Below are positions 26,622 through 37,080 of a stretch of DNA of 64,000 nt, in pieces. Below the pieces are notes generated by a model. That model was not told the origin of the DNA and searched no databases. It was given only the letters and a program-made list of their open reading frames with translations. The stretch comes from Thermodesulfobacterium hydrogeniphilum (GTDB taxonomy: Bacteria; Desulfobacterota; Thermodesulfobacteria; Thermodesulfobacteriales; Thermodesulfobacteriaceae): positions 24,001-88,000 of the forward strand of contig NZ_JQKW01000012.1 of the NCBI RefSeq assembly GCF_000746255.1. The letters run 5' to 3'. Both the position numbers and the translations under genes were made by a program. Position 1 is the stretch's first letter; every line of letters starts with the position of its first letter.

Positions 26622-26650
26622 CTTGTATAATTAAATTTTTAAGATGTCAA
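26622..26650 (-). promoter_or_regulatory. Candidate cassette promoter (Pc-like)
   Basis: A perfect TTGACA on the minus strand (26650-26645) with TATACA 15 nt on (26629-26624) or TACAAG at 17 nt. It points into cassette A, about 80 bp upstream of its ATG, where integron Pc promoters are expected. The remainder of 26545-26860 is A+T-rich with no gene; attI cannot be pinpointed by eye. Confidence 0.4.
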
Positions 26651-26860
26651 ATTTTAAAAATAATAATTATTTTTAAATTAACTTAAATAAATTTTAAAAT
26701 TTATATTTATTTTTAAAAATCAAGTGATTTTTAATAATTCCTTTAATTTGTGTTGTTTTTTATTTAGTCATAAATTTAATTCTCAAAAAGAAATCACTTA
26801 CAATAGTAATATTAGTTAACTGAAATATGTGGAAAAAACTTAGAAAGTTTCTTATAAAGT

Positions 26861-27048
26861 GTGGAAAAAAGAAAAACTAGTCCTTATACAATTTCATTGC
26901 TACTCATCTCTTAAAAGCCGGATACGATATAAGAACTATTCAAGAGCTTCTGGGACACAAAAGCGTGAAAACCACCATGATTTATACTCATATAGTGGAA
27001 AAGCGCGTCACCGGAGAGATAAGTCCTTTTGATCAACAGAGAGACTAA
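26861..27048 (+). pseudogene. intI: Integron integrase (IntI) C-terminal fragment
   Basis: From 26899 one frame reads [21 protein letters not shown], then [21 protein letters not shown] before the TAA at 27046. This is the end of a tyrosine recombinase, with the LLGH box and the nucleophile Tyr in MIYTHI. The [14 protein letters not shown] and terminal SPFD features favour IntI over XerC/D. Just upstream, in another frame, KTSPYT matches the SPHT that precedes LRHSF; the HxxR region between is lost by deletion and frameshift. About 270 N-terminal residues are absent. It reads divergently from the cassettes. Confidence 0.8.
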
Positions 27049-27101
27049 ACAATTTCCATAAAAATTGAAATAAAACTAATTGCATGGTAAAATGATTGCA
27101 A

Positions 27102-28571
27102 ATGAAAGCATATAAAAATTTGCAGGAATTTATTGAGGTTCTGGAAAAAGAGGGTGAGCTCTGTAGAATAAGCACTGAAGTTTCAGCAGAGCTTGAGATT
27201 ACAGAAATTACAGACAGAGTCTGCAAACTTCAAGGGCCTGCTCTTTTTTTTGAAAAGGTAAAAGGGCACAAAATCCCTGTAGTAACCAATCTTTTTGGAA
27301 GCTATAAAAGAATTTTTCTTACTTTTGGAGTAAAGAGCCTTGATGAGCTTGCCTCTGAGCTTATAGAGTTTATGGAGATAAAGCAGGCAGAGGGCTTTCT
27401 TGAAAAGCTAAAACTTGTTCCCAAACTTTTAAAAGCTAAAAATGTCTTTCCTAAGCTGGTTGAAAAAGCTCCTTGTCAGGAGATAGTCTGGAAAGGTGAG
27501 AAGGTAGATCTTTATAAATTTCCAATTTTAAAATGCTGGCCTAAGGATGGAGGGCCTTTTATTACTCTTCCCTGCGTAATTACTAAAGATCCTGAAACCG
27601 GTGTAAGAAATATAGGAATGTATAGAATGCAGGTTTTTAGTAAAAATACTACAGGAATGCACTGGCAGATTCACAAAGTAGGGGCAAAGCACTATAGAAA
27701 AGCTGAAAAACTCGGGCAAAAACTTCCTGTAGCGGTAGCTATAGGACCTGATCCTGCGGTTATTTACTCTGCAACCGCCCCTTTACCTGAAGATATTGAT
27801 GAACTTTTACTTGCAGGTTTTTTAAGGGGAAAGCCAGTTGAGCTTGTAAAATGTTTAACTGTTCCTCTTGAAGTCCCTGCTGAAAGTCAGATTGTTTTAG
27901 AAGGTTATGTAGAACCTTATGAAAGAGCTTTAGAAGGACCTTTTGGAGATCACACTGGTTATTATACTCCTCCTGATTATTATCCTGTTTTTAAAGTTAC
28001 TTGTATTACCATGCGAAAGGATGCTATTTATCCAGCAACTATTGTAGGAAAACCCCCTCAGGAAGACTGCTTTCTTGGAAAGGTTACAGAAAGGCTTTTT
28101 TTACCTCTTATTAAGAAAATTTTACCTGAAGTGATAGATATAAATCTTCCTTGGGAAGGGGTTTTTCACAATTTAGCTTTTGTTTCCATAGATAAGAGGT
28201 ATCCTGGGCATGCCTTTAAAGTGGCTTCTGCTCTTTGGGGACTTGGGCAGATGATGTTTACCAAAATAATAGTAGTATTTGATAAAGAGGTTGATGTTCA
28301 GAATATAAGCGAGGCTTTATTTTATATGAGTGGAAATGTGGATCCAGAGCGAGATATAATGGTAGTAAAAGGTCCTGTTGATGCTTTAGATCATGCAAGC
28401 CCTAAGCCTGCTTTTGGCTCTAAAATGTGCATTGACGCTACAAGAAAATGGAAAGAAGAAGGATATCAGAGAGAATGGCCTGAGGAAGCAGTGATGAGTC
28501 CAGAGGTTAAGTCTAAAATTGATAAAATCTGGAAAAAACTTAAAATAGAAGAGCTTTTAAAAAGGAGGTAA
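27102..28571 (+). CDS. ubiD: UbiD-family prenylated-FMN decarboxylase (menaquinone pathway)
   Basis: 489 residues from the ATG at 27102 (the TTG six bases earlier is less likely). UbiD-type decarboxylases use prenylated FMN to remove carboxylate from aromatic rings; this one resembles the menaquinone (futalosine) group. Family blocks are seen: GPALFFEKVKGHKIPVVTNLFGS, IGMYRMQVF, the active-site EGPFGDHTGYY, PQEDCFLGKVTERLF and ALDHASPKPAFGSKM. It begins a plus-strand run with yfcE, proS and lpxD. A UbiX partner is not in the window. Confidence 0.9.
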   Translation: MKAYKNLQEFIEVLEKEGELCRISTEVSAELEITEITDRVCKLQGPALFFEKVKGHKIPVVTNLFGSYKRIFLTFGVKSLDELASELIEFMEIKQAEGFLEKLKLVPKLLKAKNVFPKLVEKAPCQEIVWKGEKVDLYKFPILKCWPKDGGPFITLPCVITKDPETGVRNIGMYRMQVFSKNTTGMHWQIHKVGAKHYRKAEKLGQKLPVAVAIGPDPAVIYSATAPLPEDIDELLLAGFLRGKPVELVKCLTVPLEVPAESQIVLEGYVEPYERALEGPFGDHTGYYTPPDYYPVFKVTCITMRKDAIYPATIVGKPPQEDCFLGKVTERLFLPLIKKILPEVIDINLPWEGVFHNLAFVSIDKRYPGHAFKVASALWGLGQMMFTKIIVVFDKEVDVQNISEALFYMSGNVDPERDIMVVKGPVDALDHASPKPAFGSKMCIDATRKWKEEGYQREWPEEAVMSPEVKSKIDKIWKKLKIEELLKRR

Positions 28572-28578
28572 AAATTTT

Positions 28579-29067
28579 ATGAAAGTGGCTATAATGAGCG
28601 ACAGCCATGATTCTATTCCTAATTTGGAAAAAGCTATAGAGTTAGCTTTAACCAAAGGGGCTGAAGTGCTTTTTCATTGTGGAGACCTAATTTCTCCTTT
28701 TATGATACCTGTGTTAGCAAAATTTGGAAAAGAGACACATTTGATTTTAGGAAATAACCGTGGAGATGTGTATTTAATGATGGAACATTTAAAGAAATAT
28801 CCTCACATAAAGTTTCATGGAGAACAGGCATTTTTGGATATTAAAAATTATAAAATTGCTATGGTGCATTATCCTAAAATAGCTTATGCCTTTGCAGTAA
28901 CCGGGGAATATGATTTTGTTTTTTGTGGACATACTCATGTTTATGAGATAAAAGAGATTGGTAAAACCTTAGTAATAAATCCTGGAGAAATTTTAGGAAA
29001 AGAAGGTGCTCCAAGCTTTGTAATTTTGGATTTAAAGACTAAAGAACATGAAAGGATAGTTTTTTAA
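28579..29067 (+). CDS. YfcE/MJ0936-type metallophosphoesterase
   Basis: 162 residues, a minimal calcineurin-like phosphoesterase. All metal motifs are present: SDSHD (DxH), GDLIS, GNNRGD and FCGHTHVYE. Members hydrolyse phosphodiesters such as bis-pNPP in vitro; the cellular substrate is not known. A GGAGG ribosome binding site lies 11 bp before the ATG. It ends 14 bp before proS. Confidence 0.88.
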   Translation: MKVAIMSDSHDSIPNLEKAIELALTKGAEVLFHCGDLISPFMIPVLAKFGKETHLILGNNRGDVYLMMEHLKKYPHIKFHGEQAFLDIKNYKIAMVHYPKIAYAFAVTGEYDFVFCGHTHVYEIKEIGKTLVINPGEILGKEGAPSFVILDLKTKEHERIVF

Positions 29068-29081
29068 ATAGGAGGTTTTTT

Positions 29082-30776
29082 ATGCGCTGGAGTAAAGCTT
29101 TTATTCCTACTTTAAGAGAGGATCCTGCTGAAGCAGAAACCATCAGCCATAAGCTTTTACTTAGAGCTGGAATGATTAGAAAACTTGCTTCAGGAATTTA
29201 TAACTTTTTACCTCTTGGATTAAAAGCTTTGAGGAAGATAGAAAATGTAGTTAGAACTGAAATGAATAAAGCTGGTGCTCAGGAAGTTCTTATGCCTATT
29301 GTTCAACCTGCTGAGCTATGGCAAGAAACCGGGCGCTGGGATGCTTATGGGAAAGAACTGTTGCGTTTTAAAGATAGAAAAGATCATGATTTTTGTCTTG
29401 GTCCTACTCATGAAGAAGTGATCACTGATATGGTAAGAAGAGATGTCAAATCTTATAAAGATCTGCCTTTGATTCTGTATCAAATCGCTACCAAATTCAG
29501 AGATGAGATACGTCCAAGGTTTGGTATTATGAGAGCAAGAGAGTTTATTATGAAAGATGCTTATAGCTTTGATGCAGATTGGGAGGGACTTGATAATAGT
29601 TATAATCTTATGTATGAAACATATGTGAGTATTTTTACCAAATGTGGTCTCAGATTCAAAGCAGTTGAGGCTCATACAGGAGCCATTGGAGGGGATGTTT
29701 CTCATGAATTCATGGTGCTTGCTGAAACCGGAGAGGATGTGCTTGCTTTTTGTGAAAAGTGTGGATATGCTTCCAATGTAGAACTTACTCCTGCAATTTC
29801 AGGAGAAAAATACCCTTCTGAGCCGGAAAAACCTCTTGAAAAAGTTTATACTCCCGGAGTTAAAACTGCTCAGGAAGTAGCTGATTTTTTGGGACTTCCT
29901 GTTTCCAAAATCACTAAGACTTTAATCTATATTCTGGATGAAAAAGAGGCTGTTGCTGTATGTATAAGAGGAGACCATGAAGTAAATGAAGTAAAACTTG
30001 AAAAACTTTTTCCAGAAAAATCAATAAGAATGGCACGAGAAGATGAAATAAAAAGAATTGTAGGGGCAAGCCCTGGATTTATCGGACCTAAAGGACTTAA
30101 ATTAAAGATAGTTGTTGATAAGGCTCTGGAGGGTTATCCAAATTTTGTTATAGGAGCAAATGAAGACGAGTATCATTATATTAATGCTAATATGGGACGT
30201 GATTTTATACCTGACATAGTAGTAGATATAAGAAAAGCCTGTCCAGGAGATCTTTGTCCTAAGTGCGGAACCCCTTTAAGTTTTATCCGTGGCATAGAAG
30301 TAGGACATATTTTTAAGCTTGGAACCAAATACAGTCTTCCAATGAAAGCTATGTTTTTAGATAAAGATGGAAAAATGAAGCCTTTTATAATGGGATGTTA
30401 TGGAATAGGAGTAAGTCGTATTCTTGCTGCTACTATTGAGCAGAATCATGATGAAAACGGAATTATTTTTCCCTGGCAGATTGCCCCTTATCAAATAGGT
30501 GTGGTTTATTTAAAAGATAAAATTAAAGAAGAAGCAGAAAAAATCTATCAGCAGCTTTCTAAAAATTGGGATGTGATTTTAGATGATAGAGACGAAAGAC
30601 CAGGAGTAAAATTTAAAGATTTAGATCTTGTTGGAATACCTTTACAAATTATCTTAGGCAAAACCTTTGAAAAAACAGGAGAGGTTGAAGTAAAAATTAG
30701 GAAAACAGAAGAAAGAAAGCATATGAAACCTGATGAATTGGAGGAGTTTGTAAAGGAGTTTGAAAACAAAGCATAA
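29082..30776 (+). CDS. proS: Prolyl-tRNA synthetase, bacterial type with INS editing domain
   Basis: 564 residues. Charges tRNA-Pro with proline. Class II motifs: motif 2 in [21 protein letters not shown] and motif 3 [13 protein letters not shown]. Between about residues 220 and 400 lies the INS (YbaK-like) domain that removes mischarged Ala-tRNA-Pro. The C-terminal anticodon-binding domain follows. The GGAGG ribosome binding site precedes the ATG. A tRNA-Pro(GGG) gene is at 58380-58453. Confidence 0.96.
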   Translation: MRWSKAFIPTLREDPAEAETISHKLLLRAGMIRKLASGIYNFLPLGLKALRKIENVVRTEMNKAGAQEVLMPIVQPAELWQETGRWDAYGKELLRFKDRKDHDFCLGPTHEEVITDMVRRDVKSYKDLPLILYQIATKFRDEIRPRFGIMRAREFIMKDAYSFDADWEGLDNSYNLMYETYVSIFTKCGLRFKAVEAHTGAIGGDVSHEFMVLAETGEDVLAFCEKCGYASNVELTPAISGEKYPSEPEKPLEKVYTPGVKTAQEVADFLGLPVSKITKTLIYILDEKEAVAVCIRGDHEVNEVKLEKLFPEKSIRMAREDEIKRIVGASPGFIGPKGLKLKIVVDKALEGYPNFVIGANEDEYHYINANMGRDFIPDIVVDIRKACPGDLCPKCGTPLSFIRGIEVGHIFKLGTKYSLPMKAMFLDKDGKMKPFIMGCYGIGVSRILAATIEQNHDENGIIFPWQIAPYQIGVVYLKDKIKEEAEKIYQQLSKNWDVILDDRDERPGVKFKDLDLVGIPLQIILGKTFEKTGEVEVKIRKTEERKHMKPDELEEFVKEFENKA

Positions 30777-30889
30777 ATTTTTACAGGCTTTTTGAAATCA
30801 TTTATAACTAAAATTAAAAAATTTGAAAAATTACTCTCCAGAAAATAGAAACAATCAATAAAGTGAAGCCGATTTTTGGGGTTTAAAAT

Positions 30890-31915
30890 ATGAAAAAAAT
30901 CAAAATTTCAGAACTTGCAAAGATAATAAAAGGGAATCTTATAGGAGAGGATTTTGAAATAGAAGGAATAAATGCTATTCCTTTAGCTAAGGAAAAAGAG
31001 CTTATTTTTGTGGATTCACTAAAAAGGGTAGCCGAAGCTCAGAAAGCAAAAGCAAAAGCTATTCTTTGTCCTGAAGGTTTTGCAATCCACTTTCCTGACA
31101 AATCGGTTATAGAAGTAAAAGATGTAAGAGTAGCTTTTGCCAGAATTTCTGAAATTTTCAAAAAAGAAATAGAACCTCTCTGGGGTATAAGTTCTCAGGC
31201 TTTTATAGAAGAGGGGGTAAAGATAGAAGAACCCTGTGCTATTTATCCGTGGGTTTATATCCAGAAAGGAGCAGTTATTAAAAAAGAGGCTGTGCTTTTC
31301 CCTGGAGTTTTTATAGGAGCTCATGCTGAAATAGGAGAAAACACAATTATTTTCCCAAACGCAGTGATTTATCCTTATACCAAGATTGGGAAAAACTGTA
31401 TTGTCCATGCAGGGGTAGTTATAGGAGCAGATGGCTTTGGTTTTGCTCAAGAGCCTTATGAAGATGGCTACCAAAATATTAAAATTTACCACTTCGGAAG
31501 TGTGAAAATTGAGGATGAGGTAGAAATCGGAGCAAATTCTACCATTGACAGAGCTGTTTTTGGAGAAACCATTATAGGAGAAGGCACAAAAATTGACAAT
31601 CTGGTGCAAGTTGGTCATAATGTAAAAGTAGGAAAGCAAAATATTCTTGTTTCTCATACTGCTATAGGAGGAAGTGCGGTTTTAGAGGATTATGTTATGC
31701 TTGCTGGTCAAGTAGGGATTGCTCCTTATTCTCAAATAGGGAAGGGTGCTAAAGTTGCAGCTAAATCTGGAGTAGTAGGAAAAATACCAGCAGGAGCAGA
31801 AGTAGCAGGAATCCCTGCTATTAAAGCCAGTATCTGGAGGAAAGCAGCTGTTATATTTGCCAAACTTCCAGAAATTTATAGAGAATTTAAAAAATTTTTG
31901 AAAAATCAAACTTAA
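30890..31915 (+). CDS. lpxD: UDP-3-O-acyl-glucosamine N-acyltransferase
   Basis: 341 residues. LpxD adds the second acyl chain in lipid A synthesis. An N-terminal uridine-binding domain (about 1-100) is followed by left-handed beta-helix hexapeptide repeats ([IV]GxxxxI) and the catalytic-His segment VQVGHNVKVG, with GGSAVLEDYVMLAGQVG typical of LpxD. A short C-terminal helix ends it. It lies 5 bp before the P-type ATPase gene. The preceding 110 bp hold no gene. Confidence 0.94.
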   Translation: MKKIKISELAKIIKGNLIGEDFEIEGINAIPLAKEKELIFVDSLKRVAEAQKAKAKAILCPEGFAIHFPDKSVIEVKDVRVAFARISEIFKKEIEPLWGISSQAFIEEGVKIEEPCAIYPWVYIQKGAVIKKEAVLFPGVFIGAHAEIGENTIIFPNAVIYPYTKIGKNCIVHAGVVIGADGFGFAQEPYEDGYQNIKIYHFGSVKIEDEVEIGANSTIDRAVFGETIIGEGTKIDNLVQVGHNVKVGKQNILVSHTAIGGSAVLEDYVMLAGQVGIAPYSQIGKGAKVAAKSGVVGKIPAGAEVAGIPAIKASIWRKAAVIFAKLPEIYREFKKFLKNQT

Positions 31916-31920
31916 CTTAG

Positions 31921-34503
31921 ATGAATTATTATCAAAAAAATGTAGAAGAAACTTTAAAATTTCTAAAAACTTCATATAATGGGCTTTCTGAGGAAGAAGT
32001 TAAGAAGAGGCTCAGTCTTTATGGGTATAATATCTTAAAAGAGAAAAAGAAAAAAACTTCTCTTCAAATTTTTTTATCCCAGTTTAAAGATTTTCTTATT
32101 TTAATTCTTATTATAGCTGCCATTATATCTGGTTTTATAGGAGAAATTACAGATACCATTACCATAGTTGTTATTCTTTTGCTCAATGCAGTTATTGGTT
32201 TTATTCAGGAATACAGAGCTGAAAAAGCTATGGAGGCTCTTAAAAAACTTGCTTCTCCATATACTACAGTTATTAGAGAAGGAAAAGTTAAAAATATTTC
32301 TTCTGAAGAACTTGTGCCAGGAGATATAGTAATTCTTGAAGCAGGTAAAATTGTTCCTGCAGATTTAAGATTAATAGAAACTTATGATCTAAAAATTGAT
32401 GAATCACCTCTTACAGGAGAATCTGTCCCTGTTTTAAAACACACAAGACCCATTCCAGAAGATAACCTTCCCATTGGTGACAGGAAAAATATGGCTTTTA
32501 AAGGCACTTTAGTGGTTTATGGTAGAGGAAAAGGAGTGGTTGTTGCTACAGGAATGGAAACTGAGCTTGGTAAAATTGCTCAGATGGTTCAGGAAGAGGA
32601 AAGTAAAACCCCTCTTCAAAAAAGACTCGCAGACTTCGGGAAAAAGCTTGGTATTGCAACTATAATTATTTGCGTAGTTATTTTTCTTTTAGGAATAATA
32701 AGAGGAGAGGAACCTTTATTAATGCTTCTTACTGCGGTTGCCCTGGCAGTAGCCGCTGTTCCTGAAGCTCTCCCTGCAGTAGTTACCATAACCCTTGCTC
32801 TTGGTGCTAAAAAAATGGTTAAGCAAAATGCTTTGGTCAGAAATTTACCAGCTGTTGAAACCCTTGGATCTGTAACCTATATATGCACAGATAAAACAGG
32901 AACTCTTACTCAAAATAAAATGACTGTAAGAAAAATCTTTTCCTCTGGAAAAGATTCAGAAAAAATTTTTCTTAATATAGCTCTAAATAATGATGTAGAA
33001 ATAACTAAGGATAATCAATTTACAGGAGATCCAACAGAAATAGCTCTTTATCTATACGCTAAAAAACAGGGTTTTGATAAAAAAGAAATTGAAAAAATTT
33101 TTCCAAGAATCGCTGAAATACCCTTTAATTCTGTTAGAAAATGTATGACTACAGTACATAAAGCAGAAAAAGAATTTTTAGTTTTTACTAAAGGTGCTTT
33201 AGAAGTTCTTCTTGAAAAATCAACCTTTGTTGAAATAGAAGATGATATAAAACCTCTAACTGAAGAACTTAAAAAAGAAATTCTAAAGGAGGCAGAAAAA
33301 TTTGCTTTAGAAGGCATGAGAATTTTAGCCTTTTCTTATAAAAAGATCAAAAATTTTTCTGATCCTAAGGATCTAGAAAAGGATTTAACTTTTCTTGGTT
33401 TTTGCGGAATGATGGATCCTCCAAGAGAAGGAGTTAAAGAGGCTATAAAACTTTGTAAAACAGCTGGTATAAAAGTTGTAATGATTACAGGAGATCATCC
33501 TTTAACAGCTCTTACTATAGGCAAAGAGCTTGGAATTGTGGAAGAAGGAGATAATCTTTCTGAAATTTTAATAACAGGAAGGGAATTAGAAGAATTAAGC
33601 TTAGAGGAATTTGAAAAAAGAGTGGAAAATATAAAAGTTTACGCCAGAGTTGCACCTGAGCAAAAACTCAAAATTGTTAAAGCTCTTCAAGATAGAGAAC
33701 AGTTTGTAGCTATGACAGGAGATGGAGTAAATGATGCACCTGCTTTAAAAAAGGCAGATATTGGTGTTGCTATGGGAAGTGGAACAGATGTAGCAAAAGA
33801 AGCCTCAGATCTTATTCTTCTTGATGATAATTTTGCAACTATTGTAAAAGCTGTAAAAGAAGGAAGAAGAATTTATGATAATATTAGAAAATTTATTAAA
33901 TACACCATGACCAGCAATTCAGGTGAAATCTGGACAGTAGGGGTTGCACCCTTTATAGAACTTCCTATTCCTCTTTTACCTGTGCATATTTTGTGGATAA
34001 ATCTTATAACAGATGGATTGCCAGGTTTAACCCTTTCAGTAGAACCTCCTGAAAAGGATATAATGCAAAGATCTCCACGACATCCTAAGGAAAGTATTTT
34101 TGCCCGTGGTTTAGGAATTCATATTATCTGGGTAGGATTACTTATGGGAGCTGTTTCTTTATTTAGTCAGGCTATTTCTTTAAAATATAATATGCATTGG
34201 CAAACTATGGTTTTTACTGTTTTATGCCTAAGTCAGTTAGGCCATGTGTTAGCCATAAGATCTGAAAAAGAATCCCTTTTTAAATTAGGCTTATTTTCCA
34301 ATATCCCTTTGTTGTTATCTGTTGTTTTTAGTATTCTTTTACAGCTTGCTATTATATATTATCCTTTTTTTAATAAAATTTTTCATACCCACGCTTTAAA
34401 TTTACAGGAATTAACTCTTGCTTTTGTTCTTTCTTCTATAGTTCTTATAGCAGTTGAAATAGAAAAAGCTTTTAAAAGGAGATTAAAAAGAAGTTTTTAT
34501 TAA
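31921..34503 (+). CDS. P2-type cation-transporting ATPase (Ca2+-ATPase-like)
   Basis: 860 residues with about ten membrane segments. The phosphorylated Asp lies in [13 protein letters not shown], the actuator loop has LTGESVPV (TGES), the nucleotide domain has KGALE, and the hinge is [18 protein letters not shown]. The membrane motif [13 protein letters not shown] matches SERCA/PMR1-type calcium pumps rather than heavy-metal P1B pumps, and no N-terminal metal-binding Cys are present. It probably extrudes Ca2+ (or Mn2+) from the cytoplasm. The gene's 3' end overlaps the convergent nfi gene by 21 bp. Confidence 0.92.
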   Translation: MNYYQKNVEETLKFLKTSYNGLSEEEVKKRLSLYGYNILKEKKKKTSLQIFLSQFKDFLILILIIAAIISGFIGEITDTITIVVILLLNAVIGFIQEYRAEKAMEALKKLASPYTTVIREGKVKNISSEELVPGDIVILEAGKIVPADLRLIETYDLKIDESPLTGESVPVLKHTRPIPEDNLPIGDRKNMAFKGTLVVYGRGKGVVVATGMETELGKIAQMVQEEESKTPLQKRLADFGKKLGIATIIICVVIFLLGIIRGEEPLLMLLTAVALAVAAVPEALPAVVTITLALGAKKMVKQNALVRNLPAVETLGSVTYICTDKTGTLTQNKMTVRKIFSSGKDSEKIFLNIALNNDVEITKDNQFTGDPTEIALYLYAKKQGFDKKEIEKIFPRIAEIPFNSVRKCMTTVHKAEKEFLVFTKGALEVLLEKSTFVEIEDDIKPLTEELKKEILKEAEKFALEGMRILAFSYKKIKNFSDPKDLEKDLTFLGFCGMMDPPREGVKEAIKLCKTAGIKVVMITGDHPLTALTIGKELGIVEEGDNLSEILITGRELEELSLEEFEKRVENIKVYARVAPEQKLKIVKALQDREQFVAMTGDGVNDAPALKKADIGVAMGSGTDVAKEASDLILLDDNFATIVKAVKEGRRIYDNIRKFIKYTMTSNSGEIWTVGVAPFIELPIPLLPVHILWINLITDGLPGLTLSVEPPEKDIMQRSPRHPKESIFARGLGIHIIWVGLLMGAVSLFSQAISLKYNMHWQTMVFTVLCLSQLGHVLAIRSEKESLFKLGLFSNIPLLLSVVFSILLQLAIIYYPFFNKIFHTHALNLQELTLAFVLSSIVLIAVEIEKAFKRRLKRSFY

Positions 34504-35157
34504 AATTTCTTTTCTAATTTTTTGTAAAATATTATGGGCAAGTCTGGTAGGCTCAGGAATACGATAAATAGAAGTTTTTAAAACAAGTTTTATAGCTGTT
34601 TCTAAACTTATTTTATGTCCTACAGAAACATAAATAGGTTTTACCTTATCTCTTGTTCTTAAAACTGCACCAATTATTTTATTTTTATAAGTTAGATAAG
34701 AATAGCTACCTCGTTTTATTTCTACAGGATTATAATCTCCACAGAGTTTAGTTTTAGCAACTCCTACGGTTATAGCATCTGTTTCTACGCCAAAATGAGA
34801 GGCGATTCCACAGCCTCTGGGATGGGCTATTCCCTGACCATCTATGAAAATCACATCAGGCTTTATTTTAAGATTTTCATAAAGTTTTTTCATTAAAGGT
34901 AATTCTCTAAAAGCAAGAAAAGTGGGAATATAAGGAAAGTCTATTAATCCTTCCAGAGTTTCACAATGGATTGGTTTTAGAGTATTTATATCAATTATTG
35001 CTATACATGCCCAGGCTCTGGTAGGAGTTTCTTTGGGTTTTTCAAAGGTAACATCTATACCACCAATAGTTTTTATTTCTTTATCAAAAAGATCTTTTTC
35101 TATAACTCTTTTAGCACATTCGTGCTGAATTTTTTCAAGTCTTTTTAAAGTGCACAA
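34483..35157 (-). CDS. nfi: Endonuclease V (deoxyinosine repair)
   Basis: 224 residues. Nfi nicks DNA one base 3' of deoxyinosine arising from adenine deamination, a frequent lesion at high temperature. Signatures: GGIDVTFEK with the first catalytic Asp, [20 protein letters not shown] with the second, and GVAKTKLCG. The start appears to be a TTG at 35157, 10 bp after the preceding gene; no ATG exists before the first conserved block. Last gene of the long minus-strand run. Confidence 0.93.
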   Translation of the reverse strand: MCTLKRLEKIQHECAKRVIEKDLFDKEIKTIGGIDVTFEKPKETPTRAWACIAIIDINTLKPIHCETLEGLIDFPYIPTFLAFRELPLMKKLYENLKIKPDVIFIDGQGIAHPRGCGIASHFGVETDAITVGVAKTKLCGDYNPVEIKRGSYSYLTYKNKIIGAVLRTRDKVKPIYVSVGHKISLETAIKLVLKTSIYRIPEPTRLAHNILQKIRKEILIKTSF

Positions 35158-35167
35158 TTGTAAAAAA

Positions 35168-35926
35168 CTAAGGCAGGGTTTCTACAGAAGAAAATCTGGG
35201 TTCATGCAAAGGAATTACTATGTCTACCATATTTTTAAATTTAATAATTTGATCATAAGCTAAATAAGGGTCTATATTGGTTCCAGGTGGTATAGCTTCC
35301 ATTCCCATAGCCTTAATTTTAGCAGGGGGATCAAAGTTTTCCATAATTACACAGAAACCACTAATTCCTAACAATCCCTTTTCAGTATTGATTAAAACAC
35401 TCATTCCTCCTTTAGTGTGTGCAGGGGTGTGAACCATAGTTATACCAGGGACAACTTCAAAAGTTTTTTCCTTAATATGAACCATTTGTCCTGCTTGATC
35501 TACTTCTTCTATAAATTCTGCCATATATCTATAATCTAAAGGATGAGGATTATAAGCAGTTTGAAATTCAAGTTCATGAGCATAAAAAGTGGCATTTATA
35601 CATTTAAAATCATTTTCGCAATGATCATTGTGTAAATGAGTATGAATAACTATATCTATATCTTTGGGAGAAAGACCATATTTAGCCAAGCCCTCTTCAA
35701 AGGTATAAATTTTTCCTCCTATGGCATTTTCTCTAAATTCAGATTTTATAACTTCTAAAAGGCCTGTATCTATAAGAATATTCTTATCAGCTCCTTCTAC
35801 AAGCCAGCAATATATAGGAATTACATATTCTTTTCCATAATCATGCTGATAGGTCATCATACCTTTATCAAAAACCTTAGTGCCCACTACAATAGGATGA
35901 ATTCTATAAAAAGGCCCTTTTGCCAT
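35168..35926 (-). CDS. Metallo-beta-lactamase-fold hydrolase, N-acyl-homoserine lactonase-like
   Basis: 252 residues. The metal site is [12 protein letters not shown] (HxHxDH) with later HTPAHTKGG and a C-terminal PLHEPRF. The N-terminal lead-in (KNILIDTGL) and the [11 protein letters not shown] segment are those of the AiiA/AttM lactonase family. Real substrates may be other lactones or esters; no quorum-sensing gene is visible. A GGAGG ribosome binding site precedes the ATG. It lies 68 bp downstream of phoR. Confidence 0.85.
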   Translation of the reverse strand: MAKGPFYRIHPIVVGTKVFDKGMMTYQHDYGKEYVIPIYCWLVEGADKNILIDTGLLEVIKSEFRENAIGGKIYTFEEGLAKYGLSPKDIDIVIHTHLHNDHCENDFKCINATFYAHELEFQTAYNPHPLDYRYMAEFIEEVDQAGQMVHIKEKTFEVVPGITMVHTPAHTKGGMSVLINTEKGLLGISGFCVIMENFDPPAKIKAMGMEAIPPGTNIDPYLAYDQIIKFKNMVDIVIPLHEPRFSSVETLP

Positions 35927-35994
35927 ATTTTACCTCCCAAATAGAAACTATAAAAATATTTTACTTAAGAATTATTTAAAGTCAAATCTTTTAT

Positions 35995-37080
35995 TTAGTC
36001 AAGAATCAACTTTACTTTTGTGCCTTTTCCCACCTCACTTTCTATTATCATATTCCAGCCATGAGCTTTTACAAAATGTTTGACTATAGCCAGTCCTAAA
36101 CCTGTGCCACCAAGTTCCCTTGATCTTGCTTTATCAACCCTGTAAAATCTTTCTCCAAGTCTTGGAATATGTTCCTTGGGAATGCCTATTCCTGTATCTT
36201 CTACTGTAATTATAGAGGGAGAGGAAGTATATTTAATAGTTATCCCCCCTTTTTCTGTGAATTTTATACTATTATCTACAAGATTAATTAGAATTTGAAT
36301 AAGTTTATCCCTATCAGCTTTGATAATAGGTATTTTTTTGCTATAAATTTCTTTTTTTAAATATAAATTTTTCTTTTTGGCTTTATTTTCTAAAGTAGTT
36401 ATTACAGTATCTACTACTTCAAAAAGATTTACTTCAGTCTTATTGATTTGTAATTCCCCAAGCTCTATAGCAGAAAGAATTAATAGATCTTCAACCAAAG
36501 AGTTTAATCTTTCGCTGTGTTTTTTTATAATTTCTAAAAATTTTTTAGCATTTTCTTTATCATCCAGCGCACCCTCGAGTAAGGTTTCTGCAAAGCCTTT
36601 GATAGCAGTAATTGGAGTTTTAATCTCATGAGAAACAGCAGCTACAAAATCTGTTTTAATTTGTTCCAATCTTTTTAGTTTGGTAATATTAAACAAACTA
36701 AGTAAAATTCCCAATTCAAATTTTTCATTAGAAATTTGAATAAAGAAAGGCTTAGCAGTTACAGAAAGAATTCTTTTTTCAGGTTCTTTTATTTCTATCT
36801 CATCTCTTATTTCTTGTGATTTTTTCAAAGCTTCTTCTATAATGGAAAATAATTTTTCATGATAAATAAAGTCCTGTAATTTTTTATTTTCAAAATTTTC
36901 CCCTTTTAAACCAAAAAATTTTTTAAACTGTTTATTTAAAAAAAATATCTCATAATTTCTGTTTATTAAAAGTATAGCCTCTCTAACATTATCTAAAATA
37001 TTATAAATAGTTTCATATTTTTTTATAAGTAAATCTATTAGATCGGGGTCTGTAATTTTATAGAATTTATTAAGATCCAT
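35995..37080 (-). CDS. phoR: PhoR-like sensor histidine kinase, soluble
   Basis: 361 residues. One PAS domain (about 20-135), HisKA with phosphorylated His in SHEIKTPITAIKGF, then HATPase with the N box DNSIKF, G1 DTGIGI and G2 GTGLGLAIV. There is no membrane segment, although classical PhoR has one or two; this kinase should sense a cytoplasmic or membrane-peripheral signal. It directly follows phoB (no gap) and pstS, which supports a role in phosphate starvation sensing; without that context it could be any PAS kinase. Confidence 0.88.
   Translation of the reverse strand: MDLNKFYKITDPDLIDLLIKKYETIYNILDNVREAILLINRNYEIFFLNKQFKKFFGLKGENFENKKLQDFIYHEKLFSIIEEALKKSQEIRDEIEIKEPEKRILSVTAKPFFIQISNEKFELGILLSLFNITKLKRLEQIKTDFVAAVSHEIKTPITAIKGFAETLLEGALDDKENAKKFLEIIKKHSERLNSLVEDLLILSAIELGELQINKTEVNLFEVVDTVITTLENKAKKKNLYLKKEIYSKKIPIIKADRDKLIQILINLVDNSIKFTEKGGITIKYTSSPSIITVEDTGIGIPKEHIPRLGERFYRVDKARSRELGGTGLGLAIVKHFVKAHGWNMIIESEVGKGTKVKLILD

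Larger units (their letters stand above)
22473..27048. mobile_element. Degenerate integron: three cassettes, three attC sites, integrase fragment
   Basis: Reading along the minus strand: an A+T-rich attI/Pc-like spacer (26545-26860), cassette A (401-aa gene, attC 25276-25335), cassette B (343-aa gene, attC 24119-24179), cassette C (CPBP protease and methyltransferase, attC 22473-22557). Each attC lies immediately 3' of its gene, and each following gene starts shortly after the recombination point, as in integrons. The integrase fragment at 26861-27048 reads on the plus strand, divergent from the cassettes and with its N-terminal side toward them, the classic arrangement. The first attC pair share most of their sequence; cassette C is clearly more G+C-rich. 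The integrase is broken, so the array should be immobile unless an integrase acts in trans. Confidence 0.78.

Noticed and set aside
26545-26860. Precise attI site
   Set aside because: GTTAACT near 26812-26818 could be a core site, but the A+T-rich spacer offers no second integrase-binding element that I can defend.
31019-31657. Long minus-strand open frame inside lpxD
   Set aside because: It is a shadow of a strongly supported gene, is rich in Asn/Ser/Phe/Tyr as such shadows are, and has no ribosome binding site.
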